Source of the DNA: CG1-02-35-72 sp045046885
Lineage (GTDB): Bacteria > Bacteroidota > Bacteroidia > Flavobacteriales > Flavobacteriaceae
DNA: 64,000 bases
NCBI GenBank assembly: GCA_045046885.1
Contig: JASFYX010000046.1
Location: 9,874 to 73,873, forward strand
Direction: 5' to 3'
In this document: piece after piece, positions 32,459 to 40,987 of the stretch
Numbering within the stretch: the first letter of the stretch is position 1
Layout of the letters: each line of letters opens with the position of its first letter
Program-made: the position numbers and the translations under genes
Notes under the pieces: model-generated
The model's input: only the letters and a program-made list of their open reading frames with translations
Told to the model about the DNA's origin: nothing
The model's database searches: none

Positions 32459-35400
32459 TTAAATACCTTGAAAAAGTTCAAGTTTCTCCCATTTTTCTTC
32501 AACACCTTTTTGAGCTCTTTCCAATAAATTGGCAGCCACTTCTGGGGTGTCCTTTAAAACACGGGTAAAGCGTGCTTCGTTATACATAAAGTCTTGTAGC
32601 GGAATTTTAGGAGCTTTAGAATCTAATTTAAATTTCTTGCCTACAGGATTTAATGGGTTAAACCTAAATAAAGGCCAGAAACCACTATCAACAGCTTTTA
32701 CTTGTTGCGAAGCACCATTTCCTAAATCATAACCGTGCTCAATACAATGAGAGTAAGCTATAATTATTGAAGGTCCAGGATAAGCAGCAGCTTCTTCTAT
32801 GGCTTTGAGTGTTTGTAAATCTTTGGCACCCATAGCTATTTGAGCTACATACACATTTCCGTAGGAAATAGCTTGTAACGCAATGTCTTTCTTTTGGGTG
32901 CGTTTACCTGCTATAGAGAATTTGGCACTGGCGCCTAAAGGTGTAGATTTAGAAGTTTGACCTCCTGTATTTGAATACACTTCGGTATCTAGAACCAAAA
33001 TATTTACATCTTCGCCAGAAGCTAAAACGTGATCTAGCCCGCCGTAACCAATATCATAAGCCCAACCGTCACCACCAAAAATCCAAACAAGTTGTTTCCT
33101 GAGATAAGAAGTCATATTGAGTAATTTTTTAGCATCCTTATCATTAAGATCTTTTAAAGCTGCTTTTAACTTATTAATATCATTTATTTTAGTTTCTTTT
33201 TCGGTTTCATTGGTTTCGCTATTGTTTAAAATAGCTTCAACAATTTCGCTACCCACTAAAAGTTCAACAGATTTTAATAAATGTGTCGCTAATTCTTGTT
33301 TTTTAGTAAGTGCTAATCGCATACCTAAACCATATTCTGCATTGTCTTCAAAAAGTGAATTTGCCCAAGCAGGTCCTCTACCGTCTTTGTTTTTAGTATA
33401 AGGTGTTGTTGGTAAATTACCACCGTAAATTGAAGAACAACCTGTTGCATTAGCTACAATCATACTGTCTCCATATAATTGTGTAACTAATTTAATATAA
33501 GGTGTTTCGCCACAGCCAGAACAAGCGCCAGAGAATTCAAATAAAGGTTCTAAGAATTGAGATCCTTTTACATTGGTTATTGTTAATTCTTTACGATCGT
33601 AATTAGGTAACTCTATAAAATAATCCCAGTTTTCGTTTTCTACTGGGGCTTTTTCTATTTTGTTATGCATATTTATTGCCTTAAAGTTAGGCACTTCTTT
33701 ACTTACTGCAGGACAAACAGCTACACATAAATCACACCCTGTACAATCTTCTGGCGAAACTTGTAATACATAAGATTCTTCTTTTGCATTAAAAGGTCTT
33801 CCTTTAGCAGGAACGTGTTTAAGGTTGGTAGGGAAATCTTTGAGGGTGTCATTACTTACAACATTTGATCTAATAGCAGCGTGAGGACAAATCATGACAC
33901 ATTTATTACATTGTGTACAAAGATTGGCATCATCCCAAATAGGAATAATATCAGCAATACCCAATTTTTGGTATTTTGTTGTTCCAGAAGGGAAAGTGCC
34001 ATCAACTGGGAAAGCACTAACAGGTAGTGTGTCTCCGTGACCTTCTAAAATAGTTCCTAATACTTCTTGTACAAATTTTGGTGCTTTAGTTGACATGGCT
34101 GCTTCAATTTCTCTTGAGCTAGTAATAGTTTTAGGGTAATCTACTTCTTGTAGGTTTTCTAAAGCTTTATCAACAGCATTAAAGTTCATTTGAACTACCT
34201 TGTCGCCTTTGTGTGAATAAGATTTAACAATAGCTTCTTTAATTTTTTCTATGGCCTCATCTTTTGGTAAAACACCAGAAATAGCAAAGAAGCACGTTTG
34301 TAAAATAGTATTAATACGCTTACCCAGCTTAGCTTCGCGAGCAGCTGTAGTTGCGTCAATTACATAGAATTTAAGTTTTTTATTAACGATGTGCTCTTGT
34401 AATGGTTTTGGTAATTTATCCCAAACTTCATCATTAGAAAAAGGTGAATTTAAAAGGAAAGTACCGCCCTCTCTTAATTCTTTGGCGACGTCGTATTTGT
34501 CTACAAAATTAAATTGATGACAAGCTATAAAATCTGCTGTGTTTATTAAATAGGTTGATTCTATTGGTTTTGGACCAAATCTAAGATGTGAAACAGTTTG
34601 AGCACCCGCTTTTTTAGAGTCGTAAACAAAGTAGCCTTGTACATAATTATCTGTAGTCTGACCAATAATTTTAATAGAGTTTTTATTACCACCTACAGTG
34701 CCATCAGAACCCAAACCATAAAACATACAGTTTATAGTTTCTTTTTTTGTTTTATAATTAGAATAGTAATCTAAACTTGTAAAAGTAACATCGTCATTAA
34801 TACCAATTGTAAAGTGTCTTTTTGGATTTTCTTTTGACAATTCATCGTAAATACTTTTCACCATTGCAGGTGTAAATTCTTTAGAAGATAATCCGTAACG
34901 GCCACCAATAATTTGAGGCATCTCTCTTTTAGATTCTACAAACGCATTTAATACATCTTGATAAAGAGGTTCTCCTAAACTTCCTGGTTCTTTAGTGCGA
35001 TCTAATACAGCAATATTTTTAACTGATGTAGGAATAGCTTTTATAAAATGTTCTAAAGAGAAAGGTCTGTACAGTCTGATAAATAAGGCACCAACTTTTT
35101 CGCCTTCAGAAGTCATTTTAGCAATGGTTTCTTTAACTGGCCCTGCACCAGAACCCATAATTATTACCATACGTTCTGCATCTTTAGCGCCAACATAATC
35201 GTATAATTTATAAGAGCGACCTGTTCTAACATAGAAATCGTCCATAACATCTTGAACAATATTTGGCACTTCGTTATAATAGGTGTTAGCAGCTTCTCTA
35301 GCTTGGAAGAAAACATCGGGGTTTTGAGAAGTGCCTCTAATTACAGGATTATCTGGATTCAAACCACGATTTTTATGTTCATTAATTTTATCTTCGGGCA

Positions 35401-35986
35401 TCATTTCTTCTATAACTTTATCGGGGATAGAATCGATTTTAGAAATCTCGTGAGAAGTTCTAAATCCGTCAAAAATATTTAAGAAAGGTATGCGTGATTT
35501 TAAGGTAGCCACCTGAGAAATAAGCGCCATATCTTGAGCTTCTTGCACAGAATTGCCAAAAAGCATTGCGAATCCTGTTTGACGTGTTGCCATAACATCG
35601 CTATGGTCTCCAAAAATAGACAAAGCATGTGTGGCAATTGTCCTAGCCGCAACGTGTATAACTGTAGGTAATAACTCACCAGCAATTTTATACATATTAG
35701 GTATCATAAGTAATAATCCTTGCGATGCCGTAAAAGTTGTGGTTAAAGCACCACCTTGAAGTGAGCCGTGTACAGCACCAGAGGCGCCACCTTCACTTTG
35801 CATTTCAACAATTCTGGGAATATTTTCCCATATATTTTTTTCTCCCTTTGCGCTAAACACTTCGGCATGTTCTCCCATTGGAGAGGCAGGTGTTATTGGG
35901 TATATTGCGCAGACTTCATTTGTTTTATGAGCAATGCGCGCAACGGCCTCATTAGCGTCACAAATTAATTTTTTTTGATCTTTCAT
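32459..35986 (-). CDS. nifJ: Pyruvate:ferredoxin/flavodoxin oxidoreductase, single-chain
   Basis: 1175 residues, the fused single-polypeptide form. In order: pyrimidine-binding domain (start KLICDANEAVARIAHKTNEV), TPP/CoA-associated central part, a two-[4Fe-4S] ferredoxin domain with CTQCNKCVMICPHAA and CTGCDLCVAVCP, and a TPP-binding domain with CSGCGETPYIKL and a GDGWAYDIGYGG motif. It converts pyruvate and CoA to acetyl-CoA and CO2, passing electrons to ferredoxin or flavodoxin; being oxygen sensitive, it points to growth at low oxygen. A 12-bp palindrome lies upstream. The gene has a terminator. Confidence 0.97.
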   Translation of the reverse strand: MKDQKKLICDANEAVARIAHKTNEVCAIYPITPASPMGEHAEVFSAKGEKNIWENIPRIVEMQSEGGASGAVHGSLQGGALTTTFTASQGLLLMIPNMYKIAGELLPTVIHVAARTIATHALSIFGDHSDVMATRQTGFAMLFGNSVQEAQDMALISQVATLKSRIPFLNIFDGFRTSHEISKIDSIPDKVIEEMMPEDKINEHKNRGLNPDNPVIRGTSQNPDVFFQAREAANTYYNEVPNIVQDVMDDFYVRTGRSYKLYDYVGAKDAERMVIIMGSGAGPVKETIAKMTSEGEKVGALFIRLYRPFSLEHFIKAIPTSVKNIAVLDRTKEPGSLGEPLYQDVLNAFVESKREMPQIIGGRYGLSSKEFTPAMVKSIYDELSKENPKRHFTIGINDDVTFTSLDYYSNYKTKKETINCMFYGLGSDGTVGGNKNSIKIIGQTTDNYVQGYFVYDSKKAGAQTVSHLRFGPKPIESTYLINTADFIACHQFNFVDKYDVAKELREGGTFLLNSPFSNDEVWDKLPKPLQEHIVNKKLKFYVIDATTAAREAKLGKRINTILQTCFFAISGVLPKDEAIEKIKEAIVKSYSHKGDKVVQMNFNAVDKALENLQEVDYPKTITSSREIEAAMSTKAPKFVQEVLGTILEGHGDTLPVSAFPVDGTFPSGTTKYQKLGIADIIPIWDDANLCTQCNKCVMICPHAAIRSNVVSNDTLKDFPTNLKHVPAKGRPFNAKEESYVLQVSPEDCTGCDLCVAVCPAVSKEVPNFKAINMHNKIEKAPVENENWDYFIELPNYDRKELTITNVKGSQFLEPLFEFSGACSGCGETPYIKLVTQLYGDSMIVANATGCSSIYGGNLPTTPYTKNKDGRGPAWANSLFEDNAEYGLGMRLALTKKQELATHLLKSVELLVGSEIVEAILNNSETNETEKETKINDINKLKAALKDLNDKDAKKLLNMTSYLRKQLVWIFGGDGWAYDIGYGGLDHVLASGEDVNILVLDTEVYSNTGGQTSKSTPLGASAKFSIAGKRTQKKDIALQAISYGNVYVAQIAMGAKDLQTLKAIEEAAAYPGPSIIIAYSHCIEHGYDLGNGASQQVKAVDSGFWPLFRFNPLNPVGKKFKLDSKAPKIPLQDFMYNEARFTRVLKDTPEVAANLLERAQKGVEEKWEKLELFQGI

Positions 35987-36043
35987 AGTTATACTTTAAT
36001 TTCAATAAGGGTGTAAAAGTAGGGGGACTTATACAATTTAACT

Positions 36044-36057
36044 ATGACAATTGTCAA
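36044..36057. promoter_or_regulatory. Palindrome upstream of nifJ
   Basis: TGACAATTGTCA (36045-36056) is a perfect 12-bp palindrome 58 bp before the nifJ start, extended by one base on each side. It is a candidate regulator-binding site, for example for a redox or oxygen regulator of the Crp/FNR or NsrR kind. Confidence 0.35.
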
Positions 36058-36238
36058 GTTTTGAAAATTTTAAAAACAAGGTTTTTAAAGCTAAAACCGC
36101 TTGCGTGATTACTTATAAAAAGAATTAGGGGAAATTCACCCTTTCAATTTGGGTAAAATACTAAGATGTGTTAATTTTTATAATGCTCATATTTGTTTTT
36201 GAAATTTTGAGCTAATTAATTGTTATATTTTGATTGTT

Positions 36239-36336
36239 TCCAATGCTCTAAATTTCGAATTAGTAGGTAATAAGATTTATTTGAGGGGGTAATCTTATAC
36301 CCATAGCCTTACTCTATTCGGAGTAAGGCTTTTTTT
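36239..36336 (+). ncRNA. Candidate small RNA upstream of the 69-residue protein gene
   Basis: A 447-bp stretch without a gene (35987-36433) holds a strong plus-strand terminator at 36305-36336 although no plus-strand gene precedes it. A TTG-N22-TATATTTTG sequence near 36199-36232 could start a transcript of about 98 nt. The predicted RNA has a first stem (ATAAGATT at about 36270 with AATCTTAT at about 36291) and then the terminator hairpin. No small peptide with a good start is seen in it. It could be a regulatory RNA or a leader of the next gene. Confidence 0.3.
36305..36336 (+). terminator. Rho-independent terminator
   Basis: Arms AGCCTTACTC and GAGTAAGGCT with a 6-nt loop and seven T residues after it. 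It is not preceded by any plus-strand coding gene. Confidence 0.75.
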
Positions 36337-36433
36337 AAATTAAAGGGGGAATTTTCCTATAGCATTTTAAGGTAAAGACATAAGCTTATTAAAAGATTAA
36401 TGATTGATATTTGTAAAATCAATCATTTTAATC

Positions 36434-36643
36434 ATGTCCCTAGTATCATTTATTAAGAAAATAAAAGCCTATTACAATAAGGATGGTTATGTTGTATCGA
36501 TCAATTATAAAGGACACCCTCTATCGGCTACAGGTAGTACAGAAGAATCTGTTATTAAATCTGTTTTACAACTTATGACTTTTGTAGATTTTATGGAAGA
36601 AAAAAAATCTAAAAAGACAAAAGAGTTAGCCGAAGCTATTTGA
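36434..36643 (+). CDS. Small hypothetical protein, 69 residues
   Basis: Start at the ATG at 36434 (MSLVSFIKKIKAYYNKDGYV). A TTG ten codons upstream is in frame but lies in a TTTG promoter-like sequence. The protein is basic at the N-terminus and acidic or basic mixed at the end (MEEKKSKKTKELAEAI), with no membrane segment. I do not recognise the family. It stands alone on the plus strand between two minus-strand genes and ends 4 bp before the carB stop. Confidence 0.6.
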   Translation: MSLVSFIKKIKAYYNKDGYVVSINYKGHPLSATGSTEESVIKSVLQLMTFVDFMEEKKSKKTKELAEAI

Positions 36644-36647
36644 TGTG

Positions 36648-39494
36648 CTACTTGCTTAAGTACATTTTTCTACGAGAGTAAAGCTCGTAAAATTGGTCGT
36701 CTTTTAAATCATCTATAAAGAGAATACTCTCGCCAGTCGATTTCATTTCTGGTCCTAAATTTTTATCGACATTAGGGAATTTATCAAACGAAAAAACGGG
36801 TTGTTTTATAGCAAATCCTTCTAATTTTGGGTTAAAATTAAAATCTTTTACTTTATTCTTTTTAAGCATGACCTTTGTGGCGTAATTCACATAAGGTTCA
36901 TTATAAGCTTTAGATATAAAAGGGACTGTTCTAGAGGCTCTAGGATTGGCTTCTATTATATAAACCATTTCGTCTTTTATGGCAAATTGTACGTTAATAA
37001 GGCCAACTGTTTTGAGGGCTTTGGCAATTCTTATTGTATGATCTTTGAGTTGTTGCATAACAAATTCACCAATATTAAATGGAGGTAAAGTAGCATTCGA
37101 ATCGCCTGAATGTACACCACAGGGTTCAATATGTTCCATAATACCTATTATATATACATCGTCTCCGTCGCAAATAGCATCGGCTTCTGCTTCAATGGCA
37201 CCGTCTAGATAATGGTCAAGTAAAAGGACGTTATTGGGTATTTTTCTAAGAATATTAACAACGTGTTTTTCTAATTCATCTTTATTTATGACGATTTTCA
37301 TGCCTTGTCCGCCCAAAACGTAAGAGGGTCTTACCAAAATAGGGAAATCTAAAGCATCGGCAACAGCCAAAGCTTCTTCTGCGGTTGTAGCTGTACCAAA
37401 TTCTGGATAGGGAATTTTTAAATCTTTTAGCAACTCAGAAAAGCGTCCGCGATCTTCTGCTAAATCAAGAGCTTCAAAGCTTGTGCCTAGAACCTTAATA
37501 TTATATTTTTCGAGTTTTTCTGCTAATTTTAAAGCTGTCTGACCTCCTAATTGTACTATGACACCAATGGGTTTTTCGTGACGAATGATGTCATAAATAT
37601 GTTCCCAGAAAACAGGTTCAAAATAGAGTTTATCGGCAATATCAAAATCAGTTGAAACCGTTTCGGGATTACAGTTAATCATGATGGTTTCGTAGCCACA
37701 TTCTTTTGCGGCCAAAACACCATGAACACAACAATAATCAAATTCAATACCTTGTCCAATTCGGTTAGGGCCAGAGCCTAAAACAATTACCTTTTTTTTT
37801 GCGCTTACAACAGATTCATTTTCAGAAAAAGAATTACCATCTATCGTCATATCATTCTCAAAAGTAGAGTAATAGTAGGGGGTTTGTGCATCAAATTCTG
37901 CCGCACAAGTATCTACCAATTTGTATACACGTTTGACATTTTGTTCTTCTCTTTTTTTATAAACCTGACTCTCTAAACAACCCAACATATGGGCGATTTG
38001 ACGGTCGCCATAACCTTTTTGTTTCGCTTCTAGCAATAAAGGTTTCGGTAAAGTCTCTAAAGTGAATTTAGAAATTTCTTTTTCTATTATATAAAGTTCT
38101 TCATATTGTTTTAAAAACCAAAAATCAATTTTAGTTAACTGATGTATTTTTTGGAGAGACATACCCATTTTTATGGCGTCATAAATTACAAAAACACGAT
38201 CCCAACTTGGATTTATAAGCTTGTTTATGATAGTGTCATAATCTTTGTAACCTTTGCCATCTGCACCAATACCGTTGCGTTTAATCTCGAGGGATTGTGT
38301 CGCTTTATGCAAGGCTTCTTGAAAAGAACGGCCAATGCCCATAACTTCGCCAACCGATTTCATCTGTAAGCCAATAATGCGTTCAGAGCCTTCAAATTTA
38401 TCAAAATTCCATCGTGGGATTTTAACAATAACATAATCTAAAGTGGGCTCAAAAAGGGCAGAAGTTGTTTTAGTTATCTGATTTTTAAGCTCGTCTAAAT
38501 GGTAGCCAATGGCCAATTTTGAAGCTATTTTAGCAATAGGATAGCCTGTTGCTTTAGAAGCCAAAGCCGATGAACGCGAAACACGTGGATTAATTTCTAT
38601 AGCAACGAGATCTTCTTTGTCATCTGGACTCAAAGCGAATTGTACGTTACAACCTCCGGCGAAGTCGCCAATTGAGCGCATCATTTTTATAGCTAAATCA
38701 CGCATACGTTGGTAAGCGGTATCACTTAGCGTCATAGCCGGCGCAACTGTAATAGAATCTCCCGTATGAATGCCCATTGGATCCATATTTTCTATGGTAC
38801 AAATAATTATGACGTTGTCGTTTTTATCGCGTAAAAGCTCTAATTCAAACTCTTTCCATCCCAATAAAGCCTTATCAATGAGTACTTCGTGAATAGGCGA
38901 GGCTTCTAAACCACGTTGTAAAAGCTTGTCAAAATCTTCCTTTTCGTAAACTATAGAAGCACCAGATCCTCCTAAAGTATAGGAGGGTCTTATAACCAAA
39001 GGAAAACCAAATTCTTGGGCAATTTCTTTACCTTGTAAAAAAGAAGTAGCTGTTTTACTAGGCGCTTGTGGCACACCAATTTTGTTCATTAATTTTCTAA
39101 ACTGCTCACGGTCTTCTGTAATTTTAATAGCCTCAATATCAACACCAATAATTTTGATATTAAAATCGTCCCAAACACCTTTATCTTGTGCTTCAATACA
39201 TAAGTTTAAAGCTGTTTGTCCGCCCATTGTGGGTAACACAGCATCAATCTTATGTTTTTTTAGAATGGCTATTATAGATTTTGTGGTAAGTGGTTTTAAA
39301 TAAACGTGGTCTGCCATTGTGGGGTCTGTCATAATGGTAGCCGGATTGGAATTTATAAGTATAACTTCTATGCCTTCTTCTTTTAAAGAGCGGATGGCTT
39401 GTGTGCCCGAATAATCAAACTCGCAAGCTTGCCCAATAATAATGGGACCAGAACCTATTATAAGTACCGATTTTAATGAGTTGTCTTTTGGCAT
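36648..39494 (-). CDS. carB: Carbamoyl-phosphate synthase large subunit, without allosteric domain
   Basis: 948 residues. Two homologous ATP-grasp halves are visible: the first begins LIIGSGPIIIGQACEFDYSG and the second VLGSGPNRIGQGIEFDYCC. The C-terminal MGS-like allosteric domain (about 120 residues in E. coli, binding ornithine and UMP) is missing, the protein ending at LYSRRKMYLSK; this short form is usual in Flavobacteria. It makes carbamoyl phosphate from bicarbonate, glutamine nitrogen and two ATP for pyrimidines and arginine. The small subunit carA is not in the window. The loss of the domain predicts no UMP or ornithine feedback. Confidence 0.95.
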   Translation of the reverse strand: MPKDNSLKSVLIIGSGPIIIGQACEFDYSGTQAIRSLKEEGIEVILINSNPATIMTDPTMADHVYLKPLTTKSIIAILKKHKIDAVLPTMGGQTALNLCIEAQDKGVWDDFNIKIIGVDIEAIKITEDREQFRKLMNKIGVPQAPSKTATSFLQGKEIAQEFGFPLVIRPSYTLGGSGASIVYEKEDFDKLLQRGLEASPIHEVLIDKALLGWKEFELELLRDKNDNVIIICTIENMDPMGIHTGDSITVAPAMTLSDTAYQRMRDLAIKMMRSIGDFAGGCNVQFALSPDDKEDLVAIEINPRVSRSSALASKATGYPIAKIASKLAIGYHLDELKNQITKTTSALFEPTLDYVIVKIPRWNFDKFEGSERIIGLQMKSVGEVMGIGRSFQEALHKATQSLEIKRNGIGADGKGYKDYDTIINKLINPSWDRVFVIYDAIKMGMSLQKIHQLTKIDFWFLKQYEELYIIEKEISKFTLETLPKPLLLEAKQKGYGDRQIAHMLGCLESQVYKKREEQNVKRVYKLVDTCAAEFDAQTPYYYSTFENDMTIDGNSFSENESVVSAKKKVIVLGSGPNRIGQGIEFDYCCVHGVLAAKECGYETIMINCNPETVSTDFDIADKLYFEPVFWEHIYDIIRHEKPIGVIVQLGGQTALKLAEKLEKYNIKVLGTSFEALDLAEDRGRFSELLKDLKIPYPEFGTATTAEEALAVADALDFPILVRPSYVLGGQGMKIVINKDELEKHVVNILRKIPNNVLLLDHYLDGAIEAEADAICDGDDVYIIGIMEHIEPCGVHSGDSNATLPPFNIGEFVMQQLKDHTIRIAKALKTVGLINVQFAIKDEMVYIIEANPRASRTVPFISKAYNEPYVNYATKVMLKKNKVKDFNFNPKLEGFAIKQPVFSFDKFPNVDKNLGPEMKSTGESILFIDDLKDDQFYELYSRRKMYLSK

Positions 39495-39572
39495 TGTATT
39501 TATTTTGTTACAAATATTTAAAATATACCTTAATCAAAAAAGAAAAGATGAAATTAGTTATTAAAAGATATA

Positions 39573-39604
39573 AAAAAAGGTGTTACTAATAAAAGTAACA
39601 CCTC
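39573..39604 (-). terminator. Terminator of rpmH
   Basis: On the minus strand arms AGGTGTTACT and AGTAACACCT around a 6-nt loop are followed by a run of T residues, 24 bp after the L34 stop. Confidence 0.8.
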
Positions 39605-39627
39605 TTGAATATTGTTAAAATAGTTCA

Positions 39628-39786
39628 CTATTTTTTAGGTCTTGGATTTGATGAAACACTTAGCTTAGTACGCCCCTTAGCACGTCTTCTTGCCAAAACT
39701 TTTCGGCCACTCACACTTGCCATACGTTCTCTAAAGCCGTGTTTGTTTCTTCTCTTTCTTTTTGATGGTTGGTATGTTCTTTTCAT
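39628..39786 (-). CDS. rpmH: 50S ribosomal protein L34
   Basis: 52 residues, too short for most gene finders' default limit but unmistakable: MKRTYQPSKRKRRNKHGFRE at the N-terminus, then RMASVSGRKVLARRRAKGR and a C-terminal extension KLSVSSNPRPKK. It is a core component of the large ribosomal subunit, very basic. The gene is monocistronic with a perfect promoter and a strong terminator. In many bacteria rpmH sits near dnaA and yidC; here it lies apart, between carB and an SDR gene. Confidence 0.97.
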   Translation of the reverse strand: MKRTYQPSKRKRRNKHGFRERMASVSGRKVLARRRAKGRTKLSVSSNPRPKK

Positions 39787-39835
39787 TTCTTATTGTATTC
39801 TTTTTAAACTAAATGAGTTGACTAAAAAAGTCCGG

Positions 39836-39865
39836 CAAATATACAAAGACTTTTAGGTTTGACAA
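39836..39865 (-). promoter_or_regulatory. Promoter of rpmH
   Basis: On the minus strand TTG (39863-39865) is followed after exactly 19 bp by TATATTTG (39836-39843), a perfect Bacteroidetes housekeeping promoter, 49 bp before the rpmH start. Confidence 0.75.
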
Positions 39866-39953
39866 ACTAAATTTATAAAAAAAAGTGAGAATTTTTTATA
39901 GGGTTTTACAAATATAAAAGTTTATATTTACTTCAATTTTAAAAATACACAAA

Positions 39954-40835
39954 ATGTACAATAAACCCATGCTAAAAGACGATGCCCTTAAAGGGAAAAC
40001 AATAGTTGTTACAGGCGGTGGCAGCGGATTAGGTAAAGCTATGAGTACCTATTTTTTACAGCTTGGCGCCAATGTAGTAATTACTTCTAGAAATTTAGAA
40101 AAGCTTAAAAATACAGCTTCAGAAATGGAGAATTTAACAGGAGGGACAGTCTTATCGGTTCAATGTGACGTGCGACATTATACTGAAGTAGAGAATATGT
40201 TAGCCGAAAGTCTTAAAACTTTTGGTAGAGTTGACGGCCTTTTAAACAATGCCGCTGGGAATTTTATCAGCCCTACAGAACGCTTGTCGGCTAATGCTTT
40301 CGATACCGTTATTGATATTGTTTTAAAAGGTAGTAAAAACTGCACTTTGGCATTTGGTAAACATTGGATTGAAACAAAACAAGAAAAAGCTACTGTGCTT
40401 AATATTGTCACTACTTATGCTTGGACGGGTTCTGCTTATGTTGTCCCTTCAGCAACAGCAAAAGCAGGTGTATTGGCTATGACCCGTTCGTTAGCAGTAG
40501 AATGGGCCAAATATGGCATCAGAACAAATGCTATTGCGCCGGGACCTTTTCCAACAAAGGGTGCCTGGGACAGATTATTGCCAGGCGATTTAAAGGATAA
40601 ATTCGATATGAAAAAGAAAATTCCATTGCGTCGTGTGGGCGAACATCAAGAATTGGCAAATTTGGCAGGCTATTTGATGAGTGATTACTCGGCTTATATA
40701 AATGGCGAAGTCATTACTATTGATGGCGGCGAATGGTTGCAAGGCGCTGGCGAATTTAATATGCTGGAAGCTATCCCTAAAGAAATGTGGGATATGCTTG
40801 AAATGATGATTCGGTCAAAAAAGAATAAAAAATAA
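39954..40835 (+). CDS. SDR family 2,4-dienoyl-CoA reductase-like oxidoreductase
   Basis: 293 residues. The cofactor motif TGGGSGLG is at residues 20-27 and NNAAG follows at 98-102. The active-site pattern differs from the classical YxxxK and instead matches mitochondrial 2,4-dienoyl-CoA reductase (DECR1): Y155, S166 and K170 in TTYAWTGSAYVVPSATAKAG have the same spacing as Tyr199, Ser210 and Lys214 of DECR1. It is therefore expected to use NADPH to reduce 2,4-dienoyl-CoA or a related enoyl-CoA in fatty acid breakdown. It has no fatty acid genes beside it. Confidence 0.85.
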   Translation: MYNKPMLKDDALKGKTIVVTGGGSGLGKAMSTYFLQLGANVVITSRNLEKLKNTASEMENLTGGTVLSVQCDVRHYTEVENMLAESLKTFGRVDGLLNNAAGNFISPTERLSANAFDTVIDIVLKGSKNCTLAFGKHWIETKQEKATVLNIVTTYAWTGSAYVVPSATAKAGVLAMTRSLAVEWAKYGIRTNAIAPGPFPTKGAWDRLLPGDLKDKFDMKKKIPLRRVGEHQELANLAGYLMSDYSAYINGEVITIDGGEWLQGAGEFNMLEAIPKEMWDMLEMMIRSKKNKK

Positions 40836-40987
40836 TTTTAGAATTTTCTAAAATACTTACCCCCTCATAATTAACTGAATTTGGCCAATATGTAGTTGGT
40901 TACAATTCTTAACGAACAACCTGCCTTTTGTAAAGGGAGGTAGGATTATTATATTTATTATTAATTATTTAAAACTAAATTAAAATT

